60,005 bases of DNA, taken from positions 1-60,005 of the forward strand of contig NZ_JADYVX010000044.1 in the NCBI RefSeq assembly GCF_020194175.1. Reading direction: 5' to 3'. The notes below the pieces were generated by a model. It made no database searches. It was not told the DNA's origin and saw nothing but the letters and a program-made list of their open reading frames with translations. The stretch's first letter is position 1; every line of letters begins with the position of its first letter. Position numbers and translations under genes: made by a program. The stretch comes from Bradyrhizobium sp. BRP22 (GTDB lineage: Bacteria; Pseudomonadota; Alphaproteobacteria; Rhizobiales; Xanthobacteraceae). This document shows, one piece after another, positions 34,373 to 46,250 of this stretch.

Positions 34373-35482
34373 ATGAGCAACATCACCACAGCTCCCACGC
34401 CGGTCGCGGGCGGCCGTGCAGGAGCGAAAAGAGAATTGCCGGAGCACTTTAAGGCCTACAAGCATATCTGGGTCTTTGTCGAGCAGGAGCGCGGCCAGGT
34501 GCATCCCGTCTCCTGGGAACTCATGGGTGCGGGCCGGAAGCTTGCTGACAAGCTGAAGGTTGATCTCGCCGCTGTTGTCATCGGCCCGGAGGGCGAGGCC
34601 ACCCGTAACGCGGCGCTCGAATCCTTCTGTTATGGCGCCGACCTAAGCTATCTCGTAACCGAGAATGTGCTATCGGAGTATCGCAACGAGTCCTACACCA
34701 AAGCGCTGACCGATCTCGTCAACACCTATAAGCCAGAGATCCTGCTGTTAGGCGCAACTACGCTCGGTCGCGACCTTGCGGGCTCGGTAGCCACCACACT
34801 GCTGACGGGCCTCACGGCGGACTGCACCGAGCTCGATGTCGACGCGGATGGTTCGCTTGCGGCCACGCGTCCGACCTTTGGCGGATCGCTGCTTTGCACG
34901 ATCTACACTTTGAATTACCGGCCGCAGATGGCAACCGTCCGCCCACGCGTGATGCCGATGCCAGAGCGGATCGCGCGCGATGCCGCCCGCATCATCGTCC
35001 ATCCGCTCCGCCTGCCCGAAGAAGACATCGTCACCAAGGTGCTGTCCTTCGTGCCGGACCGTGATTCGGCCAAATCTAATCTCGCCTATGCCGACGTCGT
35101 CGTCGCTGGCGGGCTGGGGCTGGGCTCACCGGAGAGTTTCCAGCTGGTACGACAGCTCGCCGATGTGCTCGGCGCGGAATATGGCTGTTCGCGGCCGCTG
35201 GTACAAAAGGGCTGGGTCACATCCGACCGGCAGATCGGCCAGACCGGCAAGACCATCCGGCCGAAGCTCTATATTGCCGCAGGCATTTCCGGCGCGATCC
35301 AGCATCGTGTCGGCGTGGAGGGCGCCGATCTGATCGTTGCCATCAATACCGACAAGAACGCACCGATCTTCGACTTCGCCCATATCGGCATCGTCAATGA
35401 CGCTATGCACTTGTTACCGGCGCTGACGGCCGCATTTCGTGCACGGCTTTCGCCGCATTTCCGCGACCGGATCGCGAGCTAG
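34373..35482 (+). CDS. fixB: FixB, electron transfer flavoprotein alpha-type subunit
   Basis: A 369-residue ETF-alpha homologue of the FixABCX complex, which uses electron bifurcation to reduce ferredoxin for nitrogenase. The N-terminal domain begins at HIWVFVEQERGQVHPVSWEL. The FAD-binding C-terminal domain has ADVVVAGGLGLGSPESFQLV, GQTGKTIRPKLYIAAGISGA and QHRVGVEGADLIVAINTDKN. The ATG at 34373 follows GAGGGGC, and fixC follows 11 bases after the stop. Its partner FixA is broken in this window. Confidence 0.92.
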   Translation: MSNITTAPTPVAGGRAGAKRELPEHFKAYKHIWVFVEQERGQVHPVSWELMGAGRKLADKLKVDLAAVVIGPEGEATRNAALESFCYGADLSYLVTENVLSEYRNESYTKALTDLVNTYKPEILLLGATTLGRDLAGSVATTLLTGLTADCTELDVDADGSLAATRPTFGGSLLCTIYTLNYRPQMATVRPRVMPMPERIARDAARIIVHPLRLPEEDIVTKVLSFVPDRDSAKSNLAYADVVVAGGLGLGSPESFQLVRQLADVLGAEYGCSRPLVQKGWVTSDRQIGQTGKTIRPKLYIAAGISGAIQHRVGVEGADLIVAINTDKNAPIFDFAHIGIVNDAMHLLPALTAAFRARLSPHFRDRIAS

Positions 35483-35493
35483 AGGAGGTCGTT

Positions 35494-36801
35494 GTGATCG
35501 AGGAGAAGTTCGATGCAATCGTGGTCGGCGCCGGCATGTCCGGCAACGCGGCGGCGCTGGCCATGGCCAAACGCGGCATGAAGGTGCTGCAGCTTGAGCG
35601 CGGTGAATATGCCGGCTCGAAGAATGTCCAGGGCGCAATCCTCTATGCCGACATGCTGGAAAAATTGATCCCAGACTTTCGCGACGACGCGCCGCTCGAA
35701 CGTCATCTCGTCGAGCAGCGGTTTTGGATGATGGACGATCGCTCGCATGTCGGCGTGCACTACCGCTCTGAGGACTTCAACGAAGAGCGGCCGAACCGGT
35801 ACACGATTATCCGCGCGCAGTTCGACAAGTGGTTCTCCTCGAAAGTGCGCGAGGCCGGCGCGACTGTGCTGTGCGAGACCACCGTCACTGAGCTGGCGCG
35901 CGACGCCCATGGGAAAGTCATCGGTGTTCGTACAGATCGCCGCGACGGCGAAATCCACGCAGATGTCGTGGTGCTGGCCGAAGGCGTCAATGGCCTACTC
36001 GGTACGCGTGCGCGCCTGCGCGAGCGGCCCAAGCCGGACAGGGTGGCACTCGCGGTCAAGGAAATGCACTTCGTGCCGCGTGAGACCATCGAGGCCCGCT
36101 TCAATCTCAAGGGCGACGAAGGCGTCGTCGTCGAAGCGGCCGGCACCATTTCCCGCGGCATGACTGGGATGGGCTTCATCTATGCCAATAGGGAGTGCAT
36201 CTCGCTAGGTATCGGCTGTATCGTTGCCGATTTTCAGCGCACTGGAGAGACGCCATATGGTCTGCTCGATGGTTTCAAGCGTCATCCATCCGTCGCGCCC
36301 CTGATCGAAGGATCGGAGGTCAAGGAATATTCTGCGCACCTCATCCCTGAAGGGGGCTACAAGGCTATCCCACAGCTTTATGGCGACGGTTGGTTAGTGG
36401 TGGGCGATGCAGCGCAGCTCAACAACGCCGTTCATCGCGAGGGCTCTAACCTCGCGATGACCTCGGGCCGCATTGCGGCGGAAGCCATCGTGCAGGTGAG
36501 ATCACGGCGCCAGCCCATGACGGCGGAAAATCTGTCACTCTACAAAAAGATGCTGGACGAATCCTTTGTGATAAAGGATCTCAAGAAGCACAAAGATATG
36601 CCGAGGCTGATGCATACCAATTCCCAAAACTTCTTTCTCACCTATCCGCAGCTCCTCTCCAGGGCGATGCAGAACTATGTACGCGTCGACGGCACACCGA
36701 AGGCCGAGAAAGAGAAGCTGACATTGAAATCCTTTGTCAATGCGCGGTCATGGACCGGTCTGTTTGGCGATGCATTCCGCCTCGCGCGCGCTTGGCGGTA
36801 A
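35494..36801 (+). CDS. fixC: FixC, flavoprotein-quinone oxidoreductase
   Basis: A 435-residue flavoprotein of the ETF-ubiquinone oxidoreductase family. The FAD-binding GxGxxG is in DAIVVGAGMSGNAAALAMAK, the second FAD motif is in GDGWLVVGDAAQLNNAVHRE, and SNLAMTSGRIAAEAIVQ follows. Start GTG at 35494 after AGAGGAGG. FixC sends one electron of the bifurcating pair to quinone. fixX follows. Confidence 0.93.
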   Translation: MIEEKFDAIVVGAGMSGNAAALAMAKRGMKVLQLERGEYAGSKNVQGAILYADMLEKLIPDFRDDAPLERHLVEQRFWMMDDRSHVGVHYRSEDFNEERPNRYTIIRAQFDKWFSSKVREAGATVLCETTVTELARDAHGKVIGVRTDRRDGEIHADVVVLAEGVNGLLGTRARLRERPKPDRVALAVKEMHFVPRETIEARFNLKGDEGVVVEAAGTISRGMTGMGFIYANRECISLGIGCIVADFQRTGETPYGLLDGFKRHPSVAPLIEGSEVKEYSAHLIPEGGYKAIPQLYGDGWLVVGDAAQLNNAVHREGSNLAMTSGRIAAEAIVQVRSRRQPMTAENLSLYKKMLDESFVIKDLKKHKDMPRLMHTNSQNFFLTYPQLLSRAMQNYVRVDGTPKAEKEKLTLKSFVNARSWTGLFGDAFRLARAWR

Positions 36802-36833
36802 CCTCTCCGAATCGAAGCCAAGGAAGCTGAAAT

Positions 36834-37130
36834 ATGAGTGTCGAGACATCAGTGCGCGTCGAGGACAAACTGTTCTACAACCGCTATCTGGTCGACGTCG
36901 GTCATCCTCACATCAAAGTGCGCGCACACACCAAGCCGACCGCGCAGCTGCTTGCACTTTTGAAGGTGTGCCCGGCGCGCTGCTATGAGCTTAACGACAA
37001 AGGGCAGGTCGAGGTCACCGTCGACGGCTGCATCGAATGCGGTACCTGCCGCGTCATCGGTGAACCAAGTGGCGACATCGAATGGAGCTATCCGCGTGGC
37101 GGATACGGGGTGTTATTCAAATTCGGATGA
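36834..37130 (+). CDS. fixX: FixX ferredoxin-like protein
   Basis: A 98-residue ferredoxin-like protein: LLKVCPARCYELNDKGQVEV and GCIECGTCRVIGEPSGDIEW carry the cysteines for one 4Fe-4S cluster. It docks with FixC in the FixABCX complex. The ATG at 36834 lies 32 bases after the fixC stop with AGGAAGC ahead. It is the last gene of the operon. Confidence 0.92.
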   Translation: MSVETSVRVEDKLFYNRYLVDVGHPHIKVRAHTKPTAQLLALLKVCPARCYELNDKGQVEVTVDGCIECGTCRVIGEPSGDIEWSYPRGGYGVLFKFG

Positions 37131-38054
37131 GAGCTGGATGGCAGGCGGCGTCTCAGGATCAAAAAGTTGGCTCAAGATTGGCCCACGAGAGACCTGAATT
37201 CGTTGCGACGACCCGGGATAAGGCAGCTGGGGCGAATAGTTATTCGTGCACTGTCCGAAGCCCCCGCAACCGATCGATCATATGCGGTCAGATCTCTTGA
37301 TTCGCACGCCGGCCGACGACGCCTCAACATGCCTGCAGCGGAGCACCGGTTTCCGGCTGATAGATAATAATGGAGGGGGTGCTCACCGGCTGTGGGACCA
37401 GGCGGGGACCAGACGACTGGAATGATCAACGATCGCGGCGACGGGGCATTCCGAGCCGGCAAGAGGGCCGACCACGTAAAGCTCGGTGCGGGCGGAGCAA
37501 TCTTTGCGAAGGAGAACGTCGGTCCCATTTCGGAGTAGTTGGCCGAATTGGAGTAAACTCATCGGGGCTCCAACGAATGACACCCGGGCAAGGATGGCGA
37601 GCGCTTGCGAATTCGGCACGCTGCCCAGCATCGCAATAGCGCTTGAGCACGAACTTCTCCCGAGCCGCAGCATTGCTCGCGCAATCGAGCAGTGGACCGC
37701 ACGCGCCGCTGCTTGGATGATTGGCGCAAGGAGAGCGCCACAGCACGAGCCGCTGCAGCTCGATGACCTTCGTCGCCGGCCCGATCTCATGGAAGTTCCT
37801 GGCGGGGAGATCCTGAACGAAGGTCCAGGCCCATCTTTGGGCGTAACAAACGCCCATGCCAGGGCGACCTCGGCCAGCCCGTCCATTGCCTCGTACTTGG
37901 CAATGCGGAGCCAGAGGCAGGCATCGTTCCTGCGGAATACAAGCGCGATAGTTTTGGCGTGCTAAACAAACGTGTCGTCGCAGTGGACTACGGCTAGGTC
38001 CATTCGGTTTCCCCTTGTCTTGCAAGGGCAGCCGGCACTGGTAAGCCGGGGCGG
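37131..38054. other. 0.9 kb without a recognised gene after fixX
   Basis: Long readings exist on both strands from 37380 to 38060, but none is recognised and their frames overlap each other, as expected for GC-rich noncoding or eroded DNA. The minus strand shows weakly coding-like pieces (ALAWAFVTPKDGPGPSFRIS) that could belong to a lost regulator. No terminator with a clear T run was seen after fixX. Confidence 0.35.
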
Positions 38055-38806
38055 GGTCGGGCATCGGCAGAGCGGTGGCCCTTGGGCTTGCCGCGTCTGG
38101 CGCTGAGGTCGCTGTCGATTGCGTTGTTTTACCCAGCGGCGGCAGATGAGGTGGCCGACGCTATCGAAGCGTCCGGTCGGCGGGCAATCACGATCCAAGC
38201 AGACGTGAGCAGGCAGGACAAAATCCAATCCGATGCTTGCGCGGGCCATTGCTCATTTCGAAACGCTGCACATTGCGGTCAACAACGCGGGATTGCAGCA
38301 GGACGCCGGTTTCCAAGACATGACGTTGAACCAATGGAAAAGGTAATCAGTGTCAATCTGTCCGGCCAGTTCCTTTGTGCGCGAGAAGCGTCGGCGAATT
38401 CGTCAGGCGGTGTTGCAATCGATGTCTCAGCCGGCGGCAGGCAAGCTTGTGTTCATGAGCCCAGTCTACCAAGAGATCCCTTGGGCCGGTTACGTCAACT
38501 ACGCCATGCAAAAGTGGCGTCATGCAATGCGTAGTATCGCCGAGCACGTGGGCCCGCCGGCCATCCGCGCCAATGGTGTGGCGCCCGCAGCCATTCGGAC
38601 GCCGATCAATTCTCACGCCTGGGAGACCCCTGCAGCCGATCGCCAGCTCATGACGCTCGTCCCGTACAAATGCATCGATGAGCCCGAGGATATCGCCCAG
38701 GCGGTTGCCTGGCTTTCTCTCCGATGCCGCCGACTACGTCACCGGCGCGACTCTGTTTATTGACGGCGATATGACTGTCTGTCACCATTTCGCGGCGGGC
38801 GGCTGA
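38055..38806 (+). pseudogene. SDR-family dehydrogenase (glucose-1-dehydrogenase-like) relic
   Basis: Pieces of a short-chain dehydrogenase are spread over several frames: GIGRAVALGLAASGAEVAVD, then ADAIEASGRRAITIQADVSR, HIAVNNAGLQQDAGFQDMTL, VISVNLSGQFLCARE, and YQEIPWAGYVNYAMQKWRHA (the YxxxK-type site is recognisable as YNYAMQK-like). The tail DAADYVTGATLFIDGDMTV ends at 38806. At least four indels break it. It belongs to the glucose-1-dehydrogenase-like group. Confidence 0.6.
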
Positions 38807-38882
38807 ACGATACTTGCGTACCAAGGCGCCTGGGGGCGGAATACGAGTATTATGGTGCCGGCCAAAAATACTGGAGCATTTT

Positions 38883-39251
38883 ATGACCACTTCAGCACGG
38901 AAACACTTCCAGACCCTGCAAGCTCACCAGGAGAGTAAAAGCCGAGAGTGGTCTCATTGGTTCGCCTGCGAATGCGGCCGCCTTGCCGGGAAGCCGATCG
39001 CGTTCATTCTCGCCTCCGCTATCGTCGTGCTCTGGGGTGTTACTGGACCGATCTTCCACTACAGCGACACTTGGCAGCTCGTCATCAACACAGGCACGAC
39101 TATCATTACGTTTCTAATGGTTTTCCTGATCCAGCATTCACAGAACCGGGACACCCTCGCGCTGCAAGTCAAGCTGAGTGAACTCATTCTCGCAGTCGAG
39201 GGAGCGCGCAACAAGATCGCGGCCGCCGAAGACCTCGACGGCGCAAATTGA
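38883..39251 (+). CDS. Low-affinity iron permease family protein
   Basis: A 122-residue membrane protein: FACECGRLAGKPIAFILASA, VLWGVTGPIFHYSDTWQLVI and NTGTTIITFLMVFLIQHSQN, then a coiled region DTLALQVKLSELILAVEGAR. This is the low-affinity iron permease family. The frame ends at ATG-proximal GAN; the DNA beyond (AQIESIKQLQDEAATHGG in another frame, to about 39325) suggests a longer original C-terminus lost by a one-base shift near 39240. The transmembrane core is intact. Confidence 0.65.
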   Translation: MTTSARKHFQTLQAHQESKSREWSHWFACECGRLAGKPIAFILASAIVVLWGVTGPIFHYSDTWQLVINTGTTIITFLMVFLIQHSQNRDTLALQVKLSELILAVEGARNKIAAAEDLDGAN

Positions 39252-39654
39252 GAGCATCAAACAGCTGCAAGACGAGGCAGCGACACACGGCGGGGCCGCA
39301 AACGCCAAGCGGCCTGTCGCGGAGTAGTGGCAATTTCCGCAAAGTGAACCGAAACGCTGAAATACACGAAGCAGGCGATATAGTGATAGGCCTGGACCAG
39401 GGATAGCGATTGCAATCCGACCTATGCTCATCAACGTCGCTTGTTGGGGTAAGCCGGGATAAGGAGGCCTGGCTGCTTCTTGCCGAAGATTGGCTGAAGC
39501 TTGCGCAAGGGGCGGAACGGGCCCCAGTATCGTCGGTGACAAACCATGACTAAACATTTGTTTAGGTGAACGACACGACATCCTCGGTAACATGGAAGCG
39601 AGGCGACGCTTCTTGCGACCGGGTTCTGAGAGCCGGCCGCAGGCGGAGATCGCT

Positions 39655-39843
39655 ATGCAAGTTCGGGAGTTGATCGCTCGCCTGCAGGCGCTTCCTAACC
39701 AGGATGCGCTTATGATCATTGCAACTGACCACGCAAATGAGTGGCTGCTAGCGACCCGTATCGTCGAGCGCGGTATTTCGCATTCACCTGCAAACCCGGA
39801 TTTCGTCGTACCAGGAAACGATGCTGGCGTAGAAATCATTTAG
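39655..39843 (+). CDS. Small hypothetical protein
   Basis: A 62-residue protein: MQVRELIARLQALPNQDALM, IIATDHANEWLLATRIVERG. Its opening resembles small proteins that start MTVRELIxxLQxLP. There is a modest GGAGATCG ahead of the ATG. No function can be assigned. The 400 bases before it hold no recognised gene. Confidence 0.4.
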   Translation: MQVRELIARLQALPNQDALMIIATDHANEWLLATRIVERGISHSPANPDFVVPGNDAGVEII

Positions 39844-40915
39844 CGTAACCTCGCGGTTTGCCGCGGGATCTATCCCCCCAGGGACGGCTTCGAGCTGGCT
39901 CAATCGGCGCAGCGCGGCGGCCGACCACGGCCGGCTATGGAGGCTGAAAAACGCCACGCAACCAACTCCAGTGGACGAGGCGGATTCAGACCACTAATGT
40001 TCAAATCGGTCCGCCAAAAATCAAATCAGACAACCGCAGCGCATATCGAGAAATGGGCTTCTTAGTCGGGGCTACAGCCGCCCCGATAGAACTTCGAGAC
40101 TGCCCCAATTTAGAGAGGCCCGCGAGCCCGCGAGGGGCTTTTCTCTTAAGGACGGCCCGGCCCGAAACTTCGACCAAGTTAGGTTCGGGAACCATTCTCC
40201 TTGTGGAGCGAGCGCCGCCCTGTCGGGGCGGCAGCTCGGCTGGTCGCTGATAACTGCGTGCTGATGCTACCGACCGTCCTCGGCGATATCTTGCGGCCGC
40301 ATGACACGAATTTCGCGACCAGCTTCTGGGTCACGATGTTCTCGGTCGAACTCGTACTGTACGCGATCGCCACCGTGTTCGTGAGCTTCATGGTGGTGTC
40401 GCTACACCTGCATTCAACTGGATGGATTGCGCGAGCGATAGGTACACACGGGACGCCTTAAACGTCGGTGTAGGCAACTGAAGAGAATCAGCGGTGCACA
40501 GTGTACGCCGGCACGATTGGAACACAGTTGCCGAGTGCACACGTTGGTCCATTTCGTACAAACTTGCGTGCCGATAACGAACGCAATCTGTCATAACCAT
40601 GCGTGCCAGATCTGACAGGCGGGCGCAGCGCCGGGCGTCGGTTGTGAAACCGTACTGGTTCGGACATCACGGTCCGACAGCCGAACCTCGAAGGAAACAA
40701 GAGCAACCTTGCTCGCGTGGTTCTTGGCTGTGACACGGGTGTCACCTCGGCTGCTTCTGCCGCACCGAAGGCGGGCTTGTCAGATATGACAGCGGCAAGA
40801 TCGTCAGCATGACGCACGTGCATTAGCGACGACTGTCAACCCACAACCCGGCTGCATTCGCCTGCTGACGCGTTGGCGTGGTCCAGCGCAAAGTCAGCGG
40901 GAGATAGAGGATCGA
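39844..40915. other. 1.1 kb, at most one uncertain membrane ORF
   Basis: The only notable reading is at 40264-40461, beginning MLPTVLGDILRPHD with a hydrophobic stretch (WVTMFSVELVLYAIATVFVS, FMVVSLHL). It has no recognised family and no clear ribosome site. The rest shows nothing I can support. Confidence 0.3.
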
Positions 40916-41169
40916 ATGAGAAAGATTGCGATCGCATGCATTCTGTCCAGCATCGCCTCCACTGACGCCAATCAGGCCGATGCGGCGGAGGGCATCACGT
41001 CGTGTCGGTACTGGTATTACCAGAGCTCAAATGGGTGATTGACAACAAGAAGACGCTCGCGGACAAGCTGAAGGGGTATGAGGAGTGTCAGCGGATGCTA
41101 GCGGCGGCGAAGTCATCAGGATCCTTCTATATGGAGGCCCGCGGCATGTCGATGTCGTGCAAACCGTAG
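40916..41169 (+). pseudogene. Small secreted protein relic, frameshifted
   Basis: An ATG at 40916 gives a signal-peptide-like start (MRKIAIACILSSIASTDANQ, ADAAEGI), stopping early at SSNG. In another frame the DNA continues DNKKTLADKLKGYEECQRML and AAAKSSGSFYMEARGMSMSC, ending at 41169. Joined, it would be a protein of about 80 residues with a few cysteines, exported to the periplasm. It is similar in design to small Cys-containing secreted proteins abundant in bradyrhizobia; no family is certain. Confidence 0.35.
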
Positions 41170-41481
41170 CCACTGGGCCAGGCGTAGCCCGAACGGGCGG
41201 TAGGGTTCCGGCCGCGTTCTAGCGTGAGCACCGTGTGTACAAGTTCAATGCCATAATTGTGCCGCCCCACATCCAAACCAATGAATCGTAGCCGACCGCT
41301 AAAGCAATTGTGAGAGTTTATCCAAGGCACAGATCTGCTTCAGCCCTGTAGAAGCACCATTCGCGCATCAGACGCTCAGCAAAGAAATCACAAATTGATT
41401 CTTTGCTTAAGATTTGGCCCGTTGGCGGATCAGCCCAACTGGATAGATGCGGACAACCTTTCTCTCGGCTCATAGGTCGGC

Positions 41482-41610
41482 ATGCTGCGCCGCCGAGAAT
41501 TAGAGACTCTCGGTAGACAGCTCGCTGCCGAGACGGGCCAGCGGTTCAATCCGTCGGCCGCCGGGAACCGACGCTTCAGACGAGCGGGGCGTCTCGCGGA
41601 GACTTTTGTT
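41482..41610 (+). pseudogene. Relaxase (DUF3363-type) fragment
   Basis: LRRRELETLGRQLAAETGQR followed by FNPSAAGNR resembles the C-terminal DUF3363 region of conjugative relaxases, where RRRELExxGxxLAxETGLxYRPA is common. Only about 40 residues are left, and the following LAETFVASGR may be a shifted continuation. It would be a scrap of the transfer machinery of a former mobile island. Confidence 0.35.
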
Positions 41611-41763
41611 GCATCGGGTCGGCATTTGAAATCCCGGGTTCACAATCGGCTGAACATGATTAACGAAAAAGCCGACCAGCGCTGCTGCATTTTAGCCAAC
41701 AGCAGGTTTCGGCACGCGCGTAGTGGGATCCCGGAATAACGTGGCAAAAGATTGCAAGAGCAA

Positions 41764-41796
41764 ACAAAAACCCCGGCATTGTTGCCGGGTTTTTTG
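41764..41796. terminator. Bidirectional terminator after groEL
   Basis: CCCGGCA (41772-41778) pairs with TGCCGGG (41783-41789) around TTGT. It is flanked by an A run (41766-41770) and a T run (41790-41795), so it can end transcription in both directions. It lies about 35 bases past the groEL stop (minus strand). Confidence 0.85.
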
Positions 41797-41827
41797 CATT
41801 TCGTGGTTCACATGGTCGGCGGCTGGA

Positions 41828-43477
<1,650 letters not shown>

Positions 43478-43568
43478 AATGATCTTTCCCTAAGTTTCGT
43501 TTCTTCTCACCCTTAGCGAGACGCCCGACGAGCGCTCCTCATCAGGGGTGAGGGGTGCGAGCGGTGGA

Positions 43569-43883
43569 TTAGGCAGCCTTCTTGTTGGAAGACAGATCGG
43601 TGAGAACGCCCATGATGTCGCTCTCCTTCATGATCAACAGCTCCTGGCCATCGATCTTGACCTCGGTGCCCGACCACTTGCCGAACAGGACGCGGTCGCC
43701 GACCTTCACGTCGATCGCGGTCAACTTGCCAGCCTCGTCATGGCCACCTGGGCCAACAGCGATGATTTCGCCTTGAGAGGGCTTTTCCTTGGCTGTGTCT
43801 GGAATGATGATGCCGCCGGCGGTCTTCTCCTCTGCCTCGATGCGCTTGACAACGACGCGGTCGTGAAGCGGACGGAATTTCAT
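43569..43883 (-). CDS. groES: GroES co-chaperonin
   Basis: A 104-residue co-chaperonin: MKFRPLHDRVVVKRIEAEEK, the mobile loop TAGGIIIPDTAKEKPSQGEI and KVGDRVLFGKWSGTEVKIDG. It caps GroEL. It is the first gene of the operon. AGGAGG stands just ahead of its ATG at 43883. No CIRCE element (TTAGCACTC-N9-GAGTGCTAA) is seen in the 150 bases upstream, so HrcA-type control is unlikely. Confidence 0.97.
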   Translation of the reverse strand: MKFRPLHDRVVVKRIEAEEKTAGGIIIPDTAKEKPSQGEIIAVGPGGHDEAGKLTAIDVKVGDRVLFGKWSGTEVKIDGQELLIMKESDIMGVLTDLSSNKKAA

Positions 43884-44909
43884 ACAGGCCTCCTAACATC
43901 TGCATAAGTTGACGATTTATGGATTGCTAGCGATCCATGCCCGCAGTGCCAGCGCAGGCGCTGCTGAAATAGGTAAGTGTTTTTCAGGAGCAAGGGTCTG
44001 TAGGGGGCCTGCTTCAACAAAGTACGGTACGAAACGGACTAACAACTTCGATCCTTGCCCGACTGCGCCTCTCGGCGTTGACGGTCTACGTTAGTGATAA
44101 GCGCCGCATGTCTCGGCGCGGCTCCTTTTCGAGGCCGCCTGGAATGAACAGCCATTGCAGCCGATCCGGCAGCAATTCTATCTGTGGGCCGGAGCGCTGT
44201 CATGTCGGCCCGAGCGCTTCGCTTCACCGGCTTCACGGAAGACCTTTCCCGCCGCGGCTTAATTCTCAAACTCTGGCGCATCACGCTTGGCATTTGCGCC
44301 CCGCTGAGCCGAGGCTCGCCGCGCCCGGATATCACCGTCTGATGTCTGCTGCGCTGGGATGGTGTCGGTCATTTTCATGGTCCATCAGCAATGCGAGCTC
44401 CCTATTTCTCTCTGATCGCGCGGCGATTCTGTATTGTGCAGGAGACAATCCCGAGGCAGTGACAGCTGCACGCAACTGCCAAGCAACGGAGCAAAAGCCG
44501 GGCCAATCGCCTAACGCGTCCGCGCACGCAGCCGAGAAGGCAGTATGCACGCGCGGGTAGCCGTTGTGTGTGAAAGCAGGCACTACCACGTTCGGCGCCC
44601 ACCAATGTTGTCGCAAACTCGCCAATGCAAAGGAGCGCAATGAACGCGCGCGCCCAAGAATTGCAGCGCGTTCATCATCTTTGCTGGCGATTGCCGCAAT
44701 TAGTTCAGCGCTTGAATGGGCCTGTAAGAGGCAGGCATGTTTATTGCGCTCATTATCATGAGCTTCGTCAACACATGCTTCACATGTGAGCACTGGCGCG
44801 CGGGCCGGCCACGTCAAGACAGAGGGTGCGTGAGGCAAGTGAAATGCGAGTGCGCGACCTGGCTGGTCGAAAATGCTCGGCCAACGATCGTGCTTCAGAC
44901 GGATCGAGG
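43884..44909. other. 1 kb between groES and an MFS relic
   Basis: The first 100 bases are the groESL promoter region. A TGGCAC (minus strand, 43945-43950) is followed by GGGC two bases too close for a canonical -12. Beyond this, the longest reading (minus, 44332-44838) has no recognised family. Nothing else can be supported. Confidence 0.35.
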
Positions 44910-46250
44910 ATGACCAGGCAATTTGCTCGGAAGACGCTGGAGCCGGTCCTCGTTGCAGCAGACGAGCGTTTGACCAGCCGCGCCGTGTTGGGTGCCACGA
45001 TCGGCAATATTCTCGAATTCTACGACTTCGGGACCTATAGCTTTTTCGCGATCCAGATCGGTGAGGCGTTCTTCCCGACGAGCGACCCGTTCGCCAGCCT
45101 CATGCTGTCGCTAGCGACGTTTGGCGCAGGTTTTGTAACCAGACCGATCGGGGCCATCGTGCTCGGCTCGTACTCGGATCGGGTCGGGCGCCGGCCCGCG
45201 ATGACGGCCAGCTTTGCCATGATCAGTGCCGCGATCCTGGTGTTGGCTGTTACGCCCTCCTACGAGACAATAGGGATTGCTGCTCCTTTATTGGCCATTT
45301 TCGCACGTTTGGTGCAGGGCTTCGCTCTCGGAGGTGAAGTCGGTCCGACTACCGCCTATTTGATGGAAGCGGCCCCGGCCCAAGCCCGCGGTCTTGCTGT
45401 CTCGTTTCAGCCTGCCAGCCAACAGGTAGCTGCGACCGCCGGAGCGTTGGTTGGAGAAATACTTTCCCTCACTATGACAACCGAGGCACTCAATGCGTAC
45501 GGATGACGGATCGCGCTTTTGCTCGGCGCCGGTACGCTGCCGTTCGGATTTTGGTTGCGGAGGGCCTGTCGGAAACTTGCAGCGCCCTGAAGCCTCAGCT
45601 CTCCTCGTCCAGACTGTAAGGAGATCGCATGCCGCTCGCCGCATCATGAGCTTGGGATTCGTCATATTGGCGAGCTGCACGATTATTACCTACGTCACGC
45701 AATATATGACCACCTATGCGCTGAACACCCTGCAAGTGTCTGCGCCTCTCGCCTTTGCCACCACGCTCATCGGCAACACGGCAGGAATTGCTGCCGCCTT
45801 GCTGGGCGGTTGGCGCGCGGATCTGGCCGGACGCCGGCACATCATGATATGGCCGCAGATTGCTGCGTTGCTGATGACGTATCCGGTGTTCTTGTGGATC
45901 ACAGAGAGCCGCAGTGCCCCCGCACTTCTCGGAGGCCTCGGCGCGCTCACCCTTATCGGAACGATTCCGTATAGCGCCTTCTATGTGAGTATGGCCGAAG
46001 GCTTGCCCAAGGACATTCGCGGTGGCGCCTTCGCGACGATTTACGCTTTTGCGATCGCGATCTTCGGAGGCACAGCGCAAGTCGTCGTCACTGGCTGATC
46101 CACGCTACCGGGAACGCGCTGGCGCCCGCCTGGTAATGCTTGTCGCCAGCGCGGCCGGGCTCTGTGCCATGCTGATGATGCCCGAGACCGCACCGCCCGC
46201 GACCTCCGAAAGGACCATAACCCCAGCTGCGACATCAACGCGATCAAGTT
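44910..46250 (+). pseudogene. MFS metabolite:H+ symporter (citrate/ketoglutarate type), broken
   Basis: From the ATG at 44910 the first 199 residues are a good transporter N-terminus: GATIGNILEFYDFGTYSFFA, SDRVGRRPAMTASFAMISAA (the MFS loop motif) and ARLVQGFALGGEVGPTTAYL. The frame fails near 45500. A second frame from about 45640 supplies later helices (FVILASCTIITYVTQYMTTY, ATTLIGNTAGIAAALLGGWR, SAFYVSMAEGLPKDIRGGAF) to about 46090. A third gives LVASAAGLCAMLMMPETAPP. Some of the middle is missing too. This is the KgtP/CitA-like group that carries dicarboxylates or citrate. Confidence 0.7.

Noticed and set aside
37383..38064. Overlapping minus-strand ORFs after fixX
   Set aside because: Two frames of similar length overlap each other with no family or ribosome site; treated as noncoding or eroded.
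43930..43960. Sigma-54 promoter for groES (TGGCAC on minus strand)
   Set aside because: Distance between GG and GC is eight bases, not ten, and no NifA site was found. Not listed as a promoter.
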